This document shows positions 24,501-35,239 of a DNA stretch of 64,000 nt, piece after piece. Every line of letters starts with the position of its first letter. Positions within the stretch are counted from its first letter, which is position 1. The notes under the pieces were generated by a model. It worked only from the letters and a program-made list of their open reading frames with translations. It ran no database searches and had not been told where the DNA came from. The position numbers and the translations under genes are program-made. Source of the stretch: Myrica gale (lineage: Eukaryota > Streptophyta > Magnoliopsida > Fagales > Myricaceae); NCBI GenBank assembly GCA_963930655.1, contig OZ005618.1, positions 19,805,001 through 19,869,000 on the forward strand, written 5' to 3'.

Positions 24501-27500
24501 TGTGGAGTAAATGAGAGGTTGGTGGCAGAGCTATGAGTTTAGTGGGTCTCCTAGCTTTGGCTAAATATGAAGTTGAAAGCATTGAAACATGATCTCAAAG
24601 TTTGGAATAGGAATGTCTTTGGTGACTTGAGTTTCCGTAAAGCGACGATATTGCAAGAACTTTCTTCTCTTGATGTTTTGCCTGAGGGGGGCAACATGGA
24701 TGAAGAGGGCGAGGAGAGCAAATTGGCTATTTCTGGGGAGTTGGATCACTTGATTGAGTTAGAGGAAGTTAGTTGGAGGCAGAAGTCTAGAGTGCTTTGG
24801 CTTAAGGAGGGGGATCGATGTACCAAGTTCTTCCATAGAGTTGTCAATTCTAATCGGAGAAATAATTCGATTTCTAGTATAGAGATTGAGGGCAAAGTGG
24901 TGGAGGATCCGTTGGCGATATCTAATGCAATCAATGATTATTATTCTTCTTTGTATAAAGAACCGTTTGGGTGGCGCCCTTTGGTAGATGGTTTGGAGTT
25001 TGATAGCATTTCAGGGGATGAAGCGTAGTGGTTGGAGAGGCCTTTCGAGGAGGAGGAGGTGGCTAGTGTGGTGATGAGCCTTAATAGGAATAAGGCTTCC
25101 TGATGGTTTCTCTCTTGCGTTCTTTCAATCTTGTTGGGAGGTGGTGAAAAAGGATGTTTTACTGATGTTTAATGAATTTGCTAGGATGGGAAGTTTGTGA
25201 GGAGCTTGAATGCGTCCTTTCTTGTTCTTGTTCCTAAGAAACCAGGTGTTGATGATCTTAGGGATTTTCGGCCTATAAGTCTTTTGGGAGGGGTGTATAA
25301 GATCTTAGCTAAGGTCTTAGCAAATAGATTGAAGTTTGTTCTTGATAAAATTATCTCGCCTTCCCAAAATGCTTTTGTAAGGAGGAGACAAATTTTGGAT
25401 TCAGTGCTTGTGGCTAATGAATGTATTGACTCACGATTGAGGACGAGTGTTCTTGGAATGTTTTGCAAGCTTGATGTGCAAAAGGCCTATGATCATGTGA
25501 ATTGGCACTTCCTTATGTATCTTCTGAGGCGATATGGTTTTGGTGAGAGATGATGAAGGTGGATTTTCTTTTGTATTTCGACGGTGAAATTTTCGGTGCT
25601 TGTTAATGGGTCTCCGGAAGATTTTTTTGGAATCTCCCATGGTTTGCATCAAAGGGATCCTCTTTCTCCCCTTTTGTTTGTCATTGTAATAGAGGCTTCT
25701 AGCCGTATGATGGGGAAGGTTGTCGTTCATGGGGGTTTAGTTGGATTTGCGGTTGGTGGGATTTCTATTTCGCATCTTCTCTTCGCTGATGATACTCTTG
25801 TGTTGTGTGGGGCAGATGAGAATCAGTTTCGAAGTCTCAGATGTCTTTTCCTTTGCTTCGAGGCAGTGTCGGGCTTGAAGATTAACTTATCGAAATCTGA
25901 GGTGATCCCTGTTGGGAGGGTGGAGAATGTGGGAGAATTAGCGGGCTTATTAGGTTGTGGTGTGTCTTCTTTGCCCATGAAGTATCTCGGTCTCCCTTTA
26001 GGTGCTTCGTTCAAGAAAACCTTTATTTGGGATGAGATTCCTGAAAGGATGGAGCGTAGGTTGACGGGTTGGAAGTGCACGTATCTTTCTAAGGGTGGTA
26101 GGATAACTCTTATTAAGTCTACGCTTTCATGCCTCCCAACATATTTCCTCTCTTTGTTCCCTATTCCGGTGGCGGTGGCGCATAAGATTGAGAAAATTCA
26201 GCGTGATTTCCTTTGGGGTAGTGAAGATAGCCATAAGTTTCACCTTGTTAAGTGGCATAAGGTGTGTTCTCCTTTGCAGTATGGGGGATTGGGTATTCGG
26301 AGTATTAGAGTTTTTAACAAGGCGTTATTAAGCAAATGGTTATGGAGGTTTGCCAATGAAAGGGATCGATTGTGGAGGAGAGTTATTGCTGCAAAATATG
26401 GTTGTTCGGTTGGTGGTTGTAATACTCTTCCAAGCCGTGGTTCTTATGGTGTTAGCCTTTGGAGGTATATTAGCAAAGGTTGTGACGCTTTCAACAAGTA
26501 TATCCGTTTTAGGGTGGAAAATGGTGTCAGAGTTAGCTTCTGGTTTGATACCTGGTGTGGAGACAAGCCTTTGAGTCTCGTTTTCCCGCTTGTGTTCTCT
26601 TTGCCGCTCTGTGAGGAGGCTATTGTGGCGGATTGTTTGGTGGATGGTGGTGATAGTATCGTATGGGATGTCCCCTTCCTTAGAGCGGTCAATGATTGGG
26701 AATTGGAGGATGTCTCTTCCTTCTTCACTTTGTTGTACGGTATGGTTTTGCGGAGAAGGGAGGTGGATGAGATGGTTTGGGCGGGTAACAAGGATGGGGT
26801 ATTTTCGTTAAGTCTATGTATGGTTTGAATGTGGGAAGGGATGTCGGGTCTTTCCCTTGGAGGGGTGTTTGGAGATCTTTGTGCCCTTTGAGAGTCTCAT
26901 TTTTTGTGTGGGAGGCCACGCTTGGTAGGATTCTTACTCTTGATAATCTTCGCATGAGGGGCATGATCACAGCTGATTGGTGCTTCTTATGTCAGTGTGA
27001 TGGTGAATATGTAGATCATGTTTTGCTGCATTGTCCTTTTGCACGAGGGCTTTGGTACCATGTTTTATGCATCGTCAATTTTCCATGGGTTATGCCAAAG
27101 AAGGGGAATGATGTTCTTTGGTGTTAGAAGAGGAGGTTTCGCAATCCTTTTGCTAAGGCTATCTGGAGGATGCTACCCTATTGTATTTGGTGGTGTCTTT
27201 GGAGGGAACGGAACAGGAGATGTTTTGAAGATTGTTCTGTATTTAGATAGGCTGCAAGGTGTTCCGTTGTCTTCTCTTTTTCTTTGGGTGAACTCTGTGT
27301 TCAAATACCCTTTTGTAGCTTATGTCGATTTTCTCAGTTTCCTTACTTGTTTGGATTAGTGTCTTTGGTATAGTCTTTGTACTGTTTTCACTAGTTATAA
27401 TGAGATTGACTTATTTATCAAAAATACATTCACAAAAAGGTCCCAGAAATCGCGAATCCCCACAAATACACAAAACAACATTAAAAACACAAAACTGAAA

Positions 27501-28200
27501 AATGGTTATACCTCATCCCAACTACAAAGTAGGGCTGCACAGAACCGGACCGCAGATCGGACCAGACCGCAAAACCGGACCGGATTTGCGGTCCGGTCTA
27601 ATCCTATGTTTTAAAATGCGGTCCGGTCCTTTTTTTTTAAATGCAGTCCGAACCGGACCGGACTGCATTTATTAATATAAATAAATAAAAAATATTTGTT
27701 TATATTTTTAATACAAATTACAAACTTAAAAAGTTTAGTTTTAACCTAAACTAAAACTCTACATTTTTATATGCTCTTCCCCCTTCGAAATTAACCTAAA
27801 AAAATTACCGGTTTCATTTTTTTCATTTTTTTTCATTTTTTTTAAAGTTTAAATTATTTTTTTTTTTAAAATGAAAAATGAAAAAAACAAATGAAACCGG
27901 TTCGGACCACTTAAGTGAACCGGACCGCATTTTGTTAGACCGGTCCGGTCCTTTAATTTAGGAGGACCGGAAAAGCGGTCCGAAAACCGGACCGCATTTC
28001 CGGTTTGCAGCCCTACTACAAAGAATGTAAACCCACATTATTATTTTCGTTGAACACACAATATCTCGATGTTATGAAGTATGTTAGGTATTTTAGCTAT
28101 CAGACATATTTACCGCGGGTAAGTATTGTACAAGAAGAAGCTATATTTTGGATGACTAGAACTAGAACTGAACTTTTTCTGACTACTTGGTTTTCCAAAT

Positions 28201-28239
<39 letters not shown>

Positions 28240-29693
28240 GTCGTGATAACCAAATAGTTTCTCCACAAATTAGCCCTCCAATAGCTAAACAAATAATGCC
28301 CTTAAAATGGAAGCCATTCAACCATAACAGTTCAAAAACATACTGCATACAGCCAGAAGCATTACCTTTATTTTATTAACACTTATCTTTCGCATGATAA
28401 CCCAAGAAATATGACAATACAAAACATAGAGTTGCCTATCGATTTTTGTCAGTAAGGATGTCAATACCTGATTTAACCGATTTAGGCAAATGAATGGTGA
28501 TCCACCCTCAGGTCGCGGGGTAAAATCAAGCACGCTAACACCACAATTGCTCTGAAGTAAAATCCTAAAATACTCTGTTCCCAAACCTACTTTCCAATAA
28601 AGAGAGAAACTACTTTCAAAATCATTTTATGGATAGTTCGACATCGAGTAACAGAAATAACAAAAATAGTACCGATTGCTGTTGCAATGAGAGCCTGATT
28701 AACAGCATTGTGTGCAACCACAAGCACAGACCTGCTTTCATGAGCTAGAATTTTATTCCAACAGCTTCTAGCACGCACCCACAACTCTCTCACTGGATAA
28801 TGATCATCTATGTTGAAATTCGCAGCATCTAGCTGCCATTGACGATAAGCAGTGCCAAACTTCGCTTTCCCCTCATGCTTCAAGAGACCCTAAATTCCAC
28901 CAATAAACTCAGCAACCACAACAAATATCCAAGTAACCTATTATTCAACTAAAATTCACCTGAAAATAAGAAACGAAACAGAGACTAGGGAAAATTGTGA
29001 AAGCGAACTAACTTGGAAGGAATATAAGTCAATTTCTCTCAATTCAGATTCCGTAATGATCTCCTCCTCACGACCTCCCCATATGATCTCCGCCGTTCTT
29101 TTTGATCGAATCAAGGGACTGAAAGAAAGAGTCCAACATAGCAAAGTAATTTACACAAATCTGAACTAACGGATTGAATTGATCCATTATTTCATACAAC
29201 TAAAACGCAAACCCCGGAAGAAGAAAATACTGAATCAAGATACGAAGTAATCAATTACACTGAAGCAATTTAAGTAGCATTATGAAGTACTTATTCGAGC
29301 CAAGAAAAGGAATCCAATTGGTTTTGATAACTGAAGCAACAAAAAAGTACTTCCAAAACCAAACCTGGAGAAACAGACATCAAAGGAGTCGTCGATGAGC
29401 ATCTGGCGCGAGGTCTCAGCCTGAGCCTCACCTTTCTTAGTGAGGACAGAGAAATCGGAGCTCCCTTGGATCCGACCCTCCTCGTTCCAAGTGCTCTGCC
29501 CATGCCTCACCAGGACCACCCTCTTCGCGCACTTTATCGGCGGGAACGGAGCCGAAGTGTACAACTCGGAGCTCAGCTCTCTCTCCTGGACACTCGAAGA
29601 GGACCGGATTACGAGGCTAAGGTTCGGTCTGGTAGTGGTGGGGAGGGGGACAAAACGGTTGTGGAGGACGAGAGGGAGTGCGATAGAAATCAT
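21534..29693 (-). CDS. 2-carboxy-D-arabinitol-1-phosphatase-like, plastid (9 exons)
   Basis: Exons: 29365-29693, 29013-29118, 28673-28889, 28468-28586, 23628-23720, 22737-22790, 22564-22662, 22321-22428, 21534-21908. They join in phase into 1500 nt, or 499 residues. The Ser-rich N-terminus suggests a plastid transit peptide. The first histidine-phosphatase domain has [16 protein letters not shown] with the catalytic His and a later [12 protein letters not shown] second domain follows with [12 protein letters not shown] and [16 protein letters not shown]. Two tandem domains are typical of the plant At5g22620 type, which dephosphorylates the Rubisco inhibitor CA1P. The role here is inferred from family. 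Intron 8 uses a GC donor. Intron 4 (4.7 kb) holds a LINE and a hAT element. The reading frame is intact. Confidence 0.93.
22313..22321 (-). promoter_or_regulatory. GC splice donor of intron 8
   Basis: On the coding strand the exon ends AATAGG and the intron begins GCAAGATATC. Only this GC donor keeps the frame [16 protein letters not shown] expected for the family; no in-phase GT lies nearby. The strong remainder of the donor consensus (AGG before, AAG after) is typical of true GC-AG introns. Confidence 0.8.
22929..22943. repeat. C homopolymer in an intron
   Basis: A run of about 15 C in intron 5 of the phosphatase gene. Its length may be unreliable in the assembly. Confidence 0.8.
24480..27425 (+). 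mobile_element. 5'-truncated, broken L1-type LINE inside intron 4
   Basis: Lies opposite to the host gene. It starts within the linker before the reverse transcriptase ([22 protein letters not shown]) and lacks the endonuclease. RT blocks follow: [15 protein letters not shown] near 24800, [20 protein letters not shown] near 25230, [15 protein letters not shown] near 25460, and the catalytic [10 protein letters not shown] near 25780. A zf-RVT domain is at 26816-27127 ([18 protein letters not shown], CxxC...HxxxxC). The frame is broken by at least five stops or shifts (near 24507, 24555, 25028-25190, 25553-25584, 26828), so the copy is dead. The 3' end is near TTATTTATCAAAAATAC; no clear target duplication was found. 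Confidence 0.93.
27530..28015. mobile_element. Non-autonomous hAT element, family 2, in intron 4
   Basis: A 486 bp element with perfect 11 bp ends TAGGGCTGCAC/TTTGCAGCCCTA (TAGGGCTGCA core) and the exact 8 bp duplication CTACAAAG (27522-27529 and 28016-28023). Subterminal regions are dense in GGACCGG/CCGGTCC. The interior has AAACTTAAAAAGTTTAGTTT, shared with 12649-12930. The intact ends suggest a fairly recent insertion. Confidence 0.92.
28206..28234. repeat. GA microsatellite in intron 4
   Basis: An uninterrupted (GA)n run between the hAT element and exon 4. Confidence 0.9.
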
Positions 29694-29906
29694 TTGCAAG
29701 TGTTCTGGGCTTTCGGGCTTCTTCTTTTTTTTTTTCCTTCGTCTTCTTTCTTTTATATGGTTCGCGCTCTAATTCGTTGGGAGTTTTTGATCGTCAACTA
29801 TTGTATGGTTACCGTTGTTTCCAATTGATCGAAGAGGAAGTGAGGAAACAAACAAAGGGGAAAAAAACATTGATTGAAGAGGAGGGAGAGGCTGGTCACC
29901 GATAGA

Positions 29907-29918
29907 CTGACACGTGTC
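29907..29918. promoter_or_regulatory. Palindromic G-box upstream of the phosphatase gene
   Basis: TGACACGTGTCA, a 12 bp perfect palindrome around CACGTG, about 215 bases upstream of the start codon. G-boxes bind bZIP and bHLH factors and are common in promoters of light-responsive plastid genes. Function here is inferred from position only. Confidence 0.55.
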
Positions 29919-30124
29919 AAATTTTGAAGAGGTTTATTCTATTATGTTAAAAAAATTATCATTTATAATATTTTTGTTTATCATAAATAAACAAATAATA
30001 GAACCAAATGTAAAAAAGAAATAGATACCAAAAAAAACATCAAATGAATAAGGAGAAAAATTTAGCCAACCTTTGGATGCACTCCAAAATTTTTCTACAA
30101 CCAAATTTTCACAAACCACATCCT

Positions 30125-30475
30125 TATAAAAACTCAAATAAGAAAAAATACACTTTACACTTCATCTTTCAATTTCGTGACATTAAATTCTTAGGTTTCA
30201 ATTTTTAGCAATTTACACTCTCCTATTAAATGTACGGTTAAAACTAATGGAAAATAGAGAACAGACGTTTTTGTCCTCAAAAAGACCTTTGTTCGGTAAT
30301 TGAGAGCAAAAACAACTTTTTTTTTTCTATTCTTCGTTAGTTTTAACGATCTATTTAATGGGAGTATACAAAACTCCAAAAATCGAAACTTGAAGGACTC
30401 AATATCACGAAATTAAAAGATGAAATGCAAAGTTTCAATATCTCAAAGTACAAAATGTAATTTCACCTAAAAATT
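30125..30475. mobile_element. Inverted-repeat MITE-like element, diverged
   Basis: The left arm TTTACACTTCATCTTTCAAT with TTTCGTGACATTAAATTCTT is mirrored by the right arm AATATCACGAAATTAAAAGA then TGAAATGCAAAG. No ends or duplication could be fixed. Confidence 0.55.
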
Positions 30476-30671
30476 ATCTCTCATAAAAAAAATAACAAAA
30501 AAATATTTTACCCATCCAAGAACTTATAATTATGATTAAAAATAATAATTTAAATGCAGCAGAAGTTATGGTCAGTGCATTGAAGGAGATTAAAAAAACT
30601 GGCAAATTCCAAGGATAACTTGACAAGATTTGCGAGATGCGATTCAAGTTAACATGGATATTTTCGAGTAC

Positions 30672-31022
30672 TTAATCCATGAGCTTTTTCTAATAAGCAA
30701 AAAAGGTGCCTATAGAATAGACCATCATGTAGCCAAGTCTTTTCGAGTACTTAAGGAAATGTTGAGGGTGAAAATTTTGGCTATTGGGGTTTGGAGAATA
30801 TTATAAAGTAAAAATATGTTATGAGAGTTAGTGAAAAAGTGAATGAGAGAGAAGATTTTTAATAAATATTATAATAATAATAAATTATGTACTGAATTTT
30901 TTATTATTAAACCTAAATTTTTGAATCCAAATTATTGGGGCTCAAACAAGACCTTAATCTATGAGCTTTTTTTACTAAGCAAGAAAGGTACCTATGGAAT
31001 AGAACATCACGTAGCCAAGTCG
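30672..31022. repeat. 70 bp direct repeat flanking a MITE
   Basis: CTTAATCCATGAGC...GTAGCCAAGTC at 30672-30740 recurs at 30953-31022 with small differences. A MITE (30754-30953) lies between them. Confidence 0.75.
30754..30953. mobile_element. Tourist-like MITE, family D copy 1
   Basis: About 200 bp with ends AGGAAATGTTGAGGG and the inverse GGGGCTCAAACAAGACC. It is flanked by TTA (30751-30753 and 30954-30956). The interior is the reverse complement of the copies at 33354-33555 and 33594-33780. Confidence 0.7.
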
Positions 31023-31590
31023 AATACTTAGACTCTGAATTTCACATAGCGTGAAAACTACCAGAGCATAATGAGATTACTGTAATTTAAATTTTCTTTG
31101 GGAGCAAGTCCTAAATCTTATACACAATCCAGACACCACTAAGCTACCACCCTAGTGGTACTCAATCCACGAGCTTGGCAGTGAAAATAATGTTTCTAAT
31201 TGCTTCAGGATTGCTTCGATGATTCAGTTTGTTGTTGCACAACGAACAATGAATGGAAAAGAGGATCCTTTTGTGAAGCCCTATTCATTTGGGCCTGGCC
31301 TTATTGGTTGAATTCTCTGGATATGAGCCGAAGAAAAAAAAACGAGTGAATATAATCCAGTAGGTCAACACGAGCATGAAAATGCTTCATTCCTCCTTTT
31401 AGACTTGCTTAATACGTTTTCATTTTTTTCAAAGCAACAACTTCGACGACCCTTCTTGATAAAAGTCCCAAAATTAAAAAAAAAATCAAAATCAAAATTG
31501 CGAAAATAACCTATTGGTGCTGACAGCTGACGGCCAATAGACACTATACTCGAGGAGACCTCTAGCGGTTCTACTTCTTTCGTATTTAAA

Positions 31591-31896
31591 GGTATGTTTG
31601 TTTTCACCATTTTTTCAGGATTTTAAGTATATTCACAATTCTACCATCGAACATATTCAGAATTCAAACACAAAAATCAATACATTTTATACAATCTCCA
31701 ACAACTTTTTAATTTTTTATTCAACATAAATTTTCTCTCTCTATATTTTTTCACATAACTCCAATACTTTTTTATTAAACAATTACATCAAATCATTTAT
31801 CTCTCCACTTTACACAAACACCAATAAAACACTATTCAACATAAAAATTCACAACTTCTCTAAAATCCTACATTTTTTCTCAAAACGAACATCACC
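31591..31896. mobile_element. Tourist-like MITE, family A copy 2
   Basis: A 306 bp element with ends GGTATGTTTGTTTTCACC and the inverse AAAACGAACATCACC. Its interior is nearly the same as 4120-4428 and 53968-54272. The flanking triplets have diverged (TAA-like). Confidence 0.8.
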
Positions 31897-31923
31897 TAAG
31901 TTTTTCCAAAAGCAAACCAATTA

Positions 31924-32147
31924 AGCATGTTCGTTCTGAGAAAGTTTATTGAATTCTAAAAATAATGTGAATATTTAGGTGATATTTGAACTTTATTGGT
32001 ATGCGTGTAAAAATTGTTGAGTTATATTGATGTGTGTAAAAAAATATAATATTAAGTTGTATTGGTATGCGTGTAGGAGTAATGTTAGAAGTATAAATTT
32101 AGAGAGTTAAATTCAAATTCTAAAATTTATAGCCAAACGAACATGCC
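31924..32147. mobile_element. Tourist-like MITE, family C copy
   Basis: A 224 bp element with ends AGCATGTTCGTTCTG and the inverse AAACGAACATGCC. It is flanked by TTA (31921-31923 and 32148-32150). The interior motif TTTATTGGTATGCGTGT is shared with 61923-62093. Confidence 0.78.
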
Positions 32148-32200
32148 TTAAGTCTCTGCTCGAATATCACCACATGCTTAGTGAGAGATATACACAATAA

Positions 32201-32976
32201 ATGAAAATGTTTTTCAGAATATGTTCTAGAAATATAGAGGTTTTGCCTTCTCTCTAGGACACCCTATACCCTACGCACTACCTTCTTCCTCTTCTTCGAT
32301 CTTTGGCGGCGGGAGTAGCTCCGGTTCCTCTTGTCCTCCCTCTTTCCCTAGCACCTTCCGTAGTGTCTATTCTCCTTTTTTTTTTGGTTTTTGCTTGAAG
32401 ATTTAGAGGCTAGATCTCGGCATTTTGGCTCATCCCCAGAGGCCACTCGCCAGTCCACTATCACCAATTCCTCCGCCCGATCCCTTCTGCACGATCTGGC
32501 CGTTTTGCTCCATTACTGGTCGCGCATGCCACCCACAATCTGCCTTGCTTGGTGGTCTTTGGCCTTTCTTCGGTCTCTCCTGGTTTTCTGAGAGCGTTTG
32601 TTTTTGTTTATCTGTCCTGTTCTGTTGCTTTGTTTTGGCCTGTTGGTGGGCTTTTATGTTCCTCTTTAGTTGTTGTTGCCCCAATGTGCTTTTTCGGTCA
32701 CTTGTTGGCTTTTATGAGCTTTTTGGCCTTGTCTAAGCTGTCGCTCTTTCCTTGTTCAGTGACTAGCACTCAAATAGTTTGGTAGTTGTCGTCTGCCATT
32801 TTTTCCACCCACTCTCTGCCTGACATGGAGTATTATGTGATTTATCAACTCTTGTTTGTTCCTGCTGGTCCTTTTTGCAGCTTAGTTTGTTTGGATCTTT
32901 AATTTCCAGTTCTTTATTGTAACATGTTATAAAGATTCAATATGCAATGTTAGCCTCTCGGTATTATTAAAAAAAA
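32201..32976 (+). mobile_element. Non-LTR retroelement insertion with poly(A) and 15 bp duplication
   Basis: A 776 bp insertion flanked by the exact 15 bp duplication AGATATACACAATAA (32186-32200 and 32977-32991). It ends in a run of eight A, so it was made by target-primed reverse transcription. The 5' part is C/T-rich and unlike its surroundings (TCTTCCTCTTCTTCGATC, GGCGGCGGGAGTAGC), much as in plant LINE leaders or mRNA 5' ends. No reverse transcriptase motif is present. It may be an internally deleted LINE derivative or a processed transcript. Confidence 0.85.
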
Positions 32977-32999
32977 AGATATACACAATAAGTTAATTT

Positions 33000-33350
33000 T
33001 ATTGTATGGTTCATGTTAGCCAAGATTTTACATAGGCAATATTAAAATATTTGATTGCCAAATATTTTTATAAGTTTGTTAAAAAATAAGGAGAGATAAT
33101 ATTTGATGTAATTTTGTTAATCAAAATATATTAAAGGTAGTATAAAAAAAATATTAAAATTTGTGTGAAAATTTTGTAATTTTGATGTTTGGTTACTGAG
33201 CTAACAGCTCGGAAGTTTCCTTATATATTAAAAGTAGATAAGGCTCCGTGTTGTTTAGAAAAAAAAAATAAAAAAAATAAAAGATAAGGCTCCTTGTGGG
33301 TCCCCACAGGATTTGTATGGTTGGGTAAACAATAAAATATTCAAAAAAAG
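33000..33350. other. AT-rich intergenic stretch
   Basis: I see no gene here and no transposon end that can be defined. Confidence 0.5.
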
Positions 33351-33353
33351 TAA

Positions 33354-33555
33354 ACTATTTGTTTGAGCCCTAATAATTTGGGCACAAAAATTTAGGTTTA
33401 ATAATAAAAAATTTATCACATAATTTATTATTATTATAATATTTATTAAAAATCTTTTCTTTCTTCACTTTTTCACCAACTCTCATAACATATCTTTACT
33501 TTATAATATTTTTCAAATCCCAATACCCAAAATTTTCACCCTCAAACATCCTCAT
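33354..33555. mobile_element. Tourist-like MITE, family D copy 2
   Basis: Begins near TTTGTTTGAGCCC and ends with CCCTCAAACATCC. Interior TTCACTTTTTCACCAACTCT and CATAACATATCTTTACTTTA. A sister copy lies about 40 bases downstream. Confidence 0.65.
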
Positions 33556-33593
33556 AGATCATGTATCTTTTGAACATGACAGACGCTGGGGAG

Positions 33594-33780
33594 TTATGTT
33601 TGAGCCCCAAAAATTTAGACCCAAAAATTTAGGTTTAATCATAAAAAATTCATCACATAATTTTTATTATTATAATATTTATTAAAAATCTTCTCTCTCT
33701 TCACTTTTTCACCAACTCTCATAACATATCTTTACTTTATAATATTTCTCAAACCCCAATACCCAAAATTTTCACATTGA
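33594..33780. mobile_element. Tourist-like MITE, family D copy 3 (right end lost)
   Basis: Begins GTTATGTTTGAGCCCC and follows the previous copy closely through CCAATACCCAAAATTTTCAC. It then departs before the expected CTCAAAC end. Confidence 0.65.
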
Positions 33781-34384
33781 AATAAAACTACTCCATGGCA
33801 GCGTCGTTTTGCACCAAAATTCAAACACGTCGCTTTCATCTTCAAACGGCTAGTTGGCGTTTTAAAAGAGAAACAAGAAATTCAAGCGAAAGTTAACCGT
33901 TGCTTTCCCAGTTGGGGCCCAGTCCCATGGCATGCAGCACCACAACTAATTCCAGCTTGCAAAAATCTCTTCTTCTTCAGTTTTTCTGTTCAAAGACTTT
34001 AATCAATTTTGCTTGACTGCCTGTGCAGTGTTCCAATTATGGCATTTGTCTATTTTTCCACGTGTCACATGGGAGCTACGTCACTCATCATTCCCTCAAG
34101 TCCGACTTGGACTTCTTCTTCTTCTTTTTTTGGATAATTAGCAGCTTGAAATATCGAGGAAAGCATTTCTTAATAACTAATTAAGCTTGCATTTGTTCTG
34201 ATACAAACTATGTTTTAATGGGAAAAAAATTGAAAATTTTTAACAACCAATTTTCACTTACTTTAATACTTTTTGTACAAGCTCCAATAATTTTTTCATA
34301 AATCCCAATAAAATCTATACTTCATTCCATAAAAATAATTTAACAAAAAAAAATATTTCTTCTCTCATTTTTGCAAATAGTAAA

Positions 34385-34715
34385 AATATAGTCATACGCA
34401 CTTTGCACCCTCCAACTATGTGGACACTGCACTCAATATATTATTTTTGTTATATTGTGCCCACAAACTATTGATTTCAGACACTTTGTACCTTCCTTAA
34501 ATTGACTTTTTGGCCTAAAAAATTATGATTTTACCCTCATAAAATGATTACTCTAAAAAAATACGGGGACAACAATTTTCATTTCACACTCCAAGAAGTG
34601 TGAAACCAATAGTTTATGAATGTAATATGACAAAAATAATAGAGAGAGGTGCCAAATACCCATATCTCATAGTTAGAGGGTGCAAAACAAATTTGTCTAT
34701 GAAATGTAATTTCTA
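34385..34715. mobile_element. Inverted-repeat MITE-like element, diverged
   Basis: The left arm CACTTTGCACCCTCCAACTA is mirrored by the right arm TAGTTAGAGGGTGCAAAACA, with further mirrored blocks inside (TTTTTGTTATATTGTGCCC against TGTAATATGACAAAAATAA). No target duplication defined. Confidence 0.6.
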
Positions 34716-34979
34716 CTAACAATATTATGATACAATACTCTTAACAATATCTTTTATTTGATTCCTTTTCGTTTCCTTGAGCAAATTTGTTTGTATTTTT
34801 TTCCTAATACTAAGAGCCAAATCAGTTTATCCAACTTGATGAACTTGTCTAAAATTTATTCAACTTTAATGGTAAAACTCGGTAAAGCAAGATACTTTCC
34901 AATTTGATTCCTGAATTGAATAATCAAATTATGAGTGTAAAAGACACAACATATATTTAATATTATAGAACCTAAGATT

Positions 34980-35235
34980 AAGATCCTCTGCAATTTCCTA
35001 GCTGAATTGCATGGTGGAATTCAGAAGAAAATATAGATACAGCAGGTAAGGTCCCTCATTTAATGTTGTCCATATAAAGTTTTGAACAATATGAGTTTTG
35101 CAACCATCAAACTGCTATGGACGGTAGAATCTTGACAGAAAATTGCAAAAAATCCTCGTCCATAAGACCTATGTGTTATGTCTATCTTTCTTCGAATTAG
35201 ACTATTTAACTTGAACAACAAATAGAAAAAAATCC
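34980..35235. repeat. Dispersed unclassified repeat, copy 4
   Basis: Contains GATCCTCTGCAATTTCCTAG, CTGAATTGCATGG and TCATTTAATGTTGTCCATAT, matching the block order of the copies near 3.3, 5.9 and 18.6 kb. Confidence 0.45.
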
Positions 35236-35239
35236 TCCC

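Noticed and set aside
24567-27359. Host genes in intron 4
   Set aside because: All these frames are pieces of one LINE reverse transcriptase and zf-RVT region, broken in several places.
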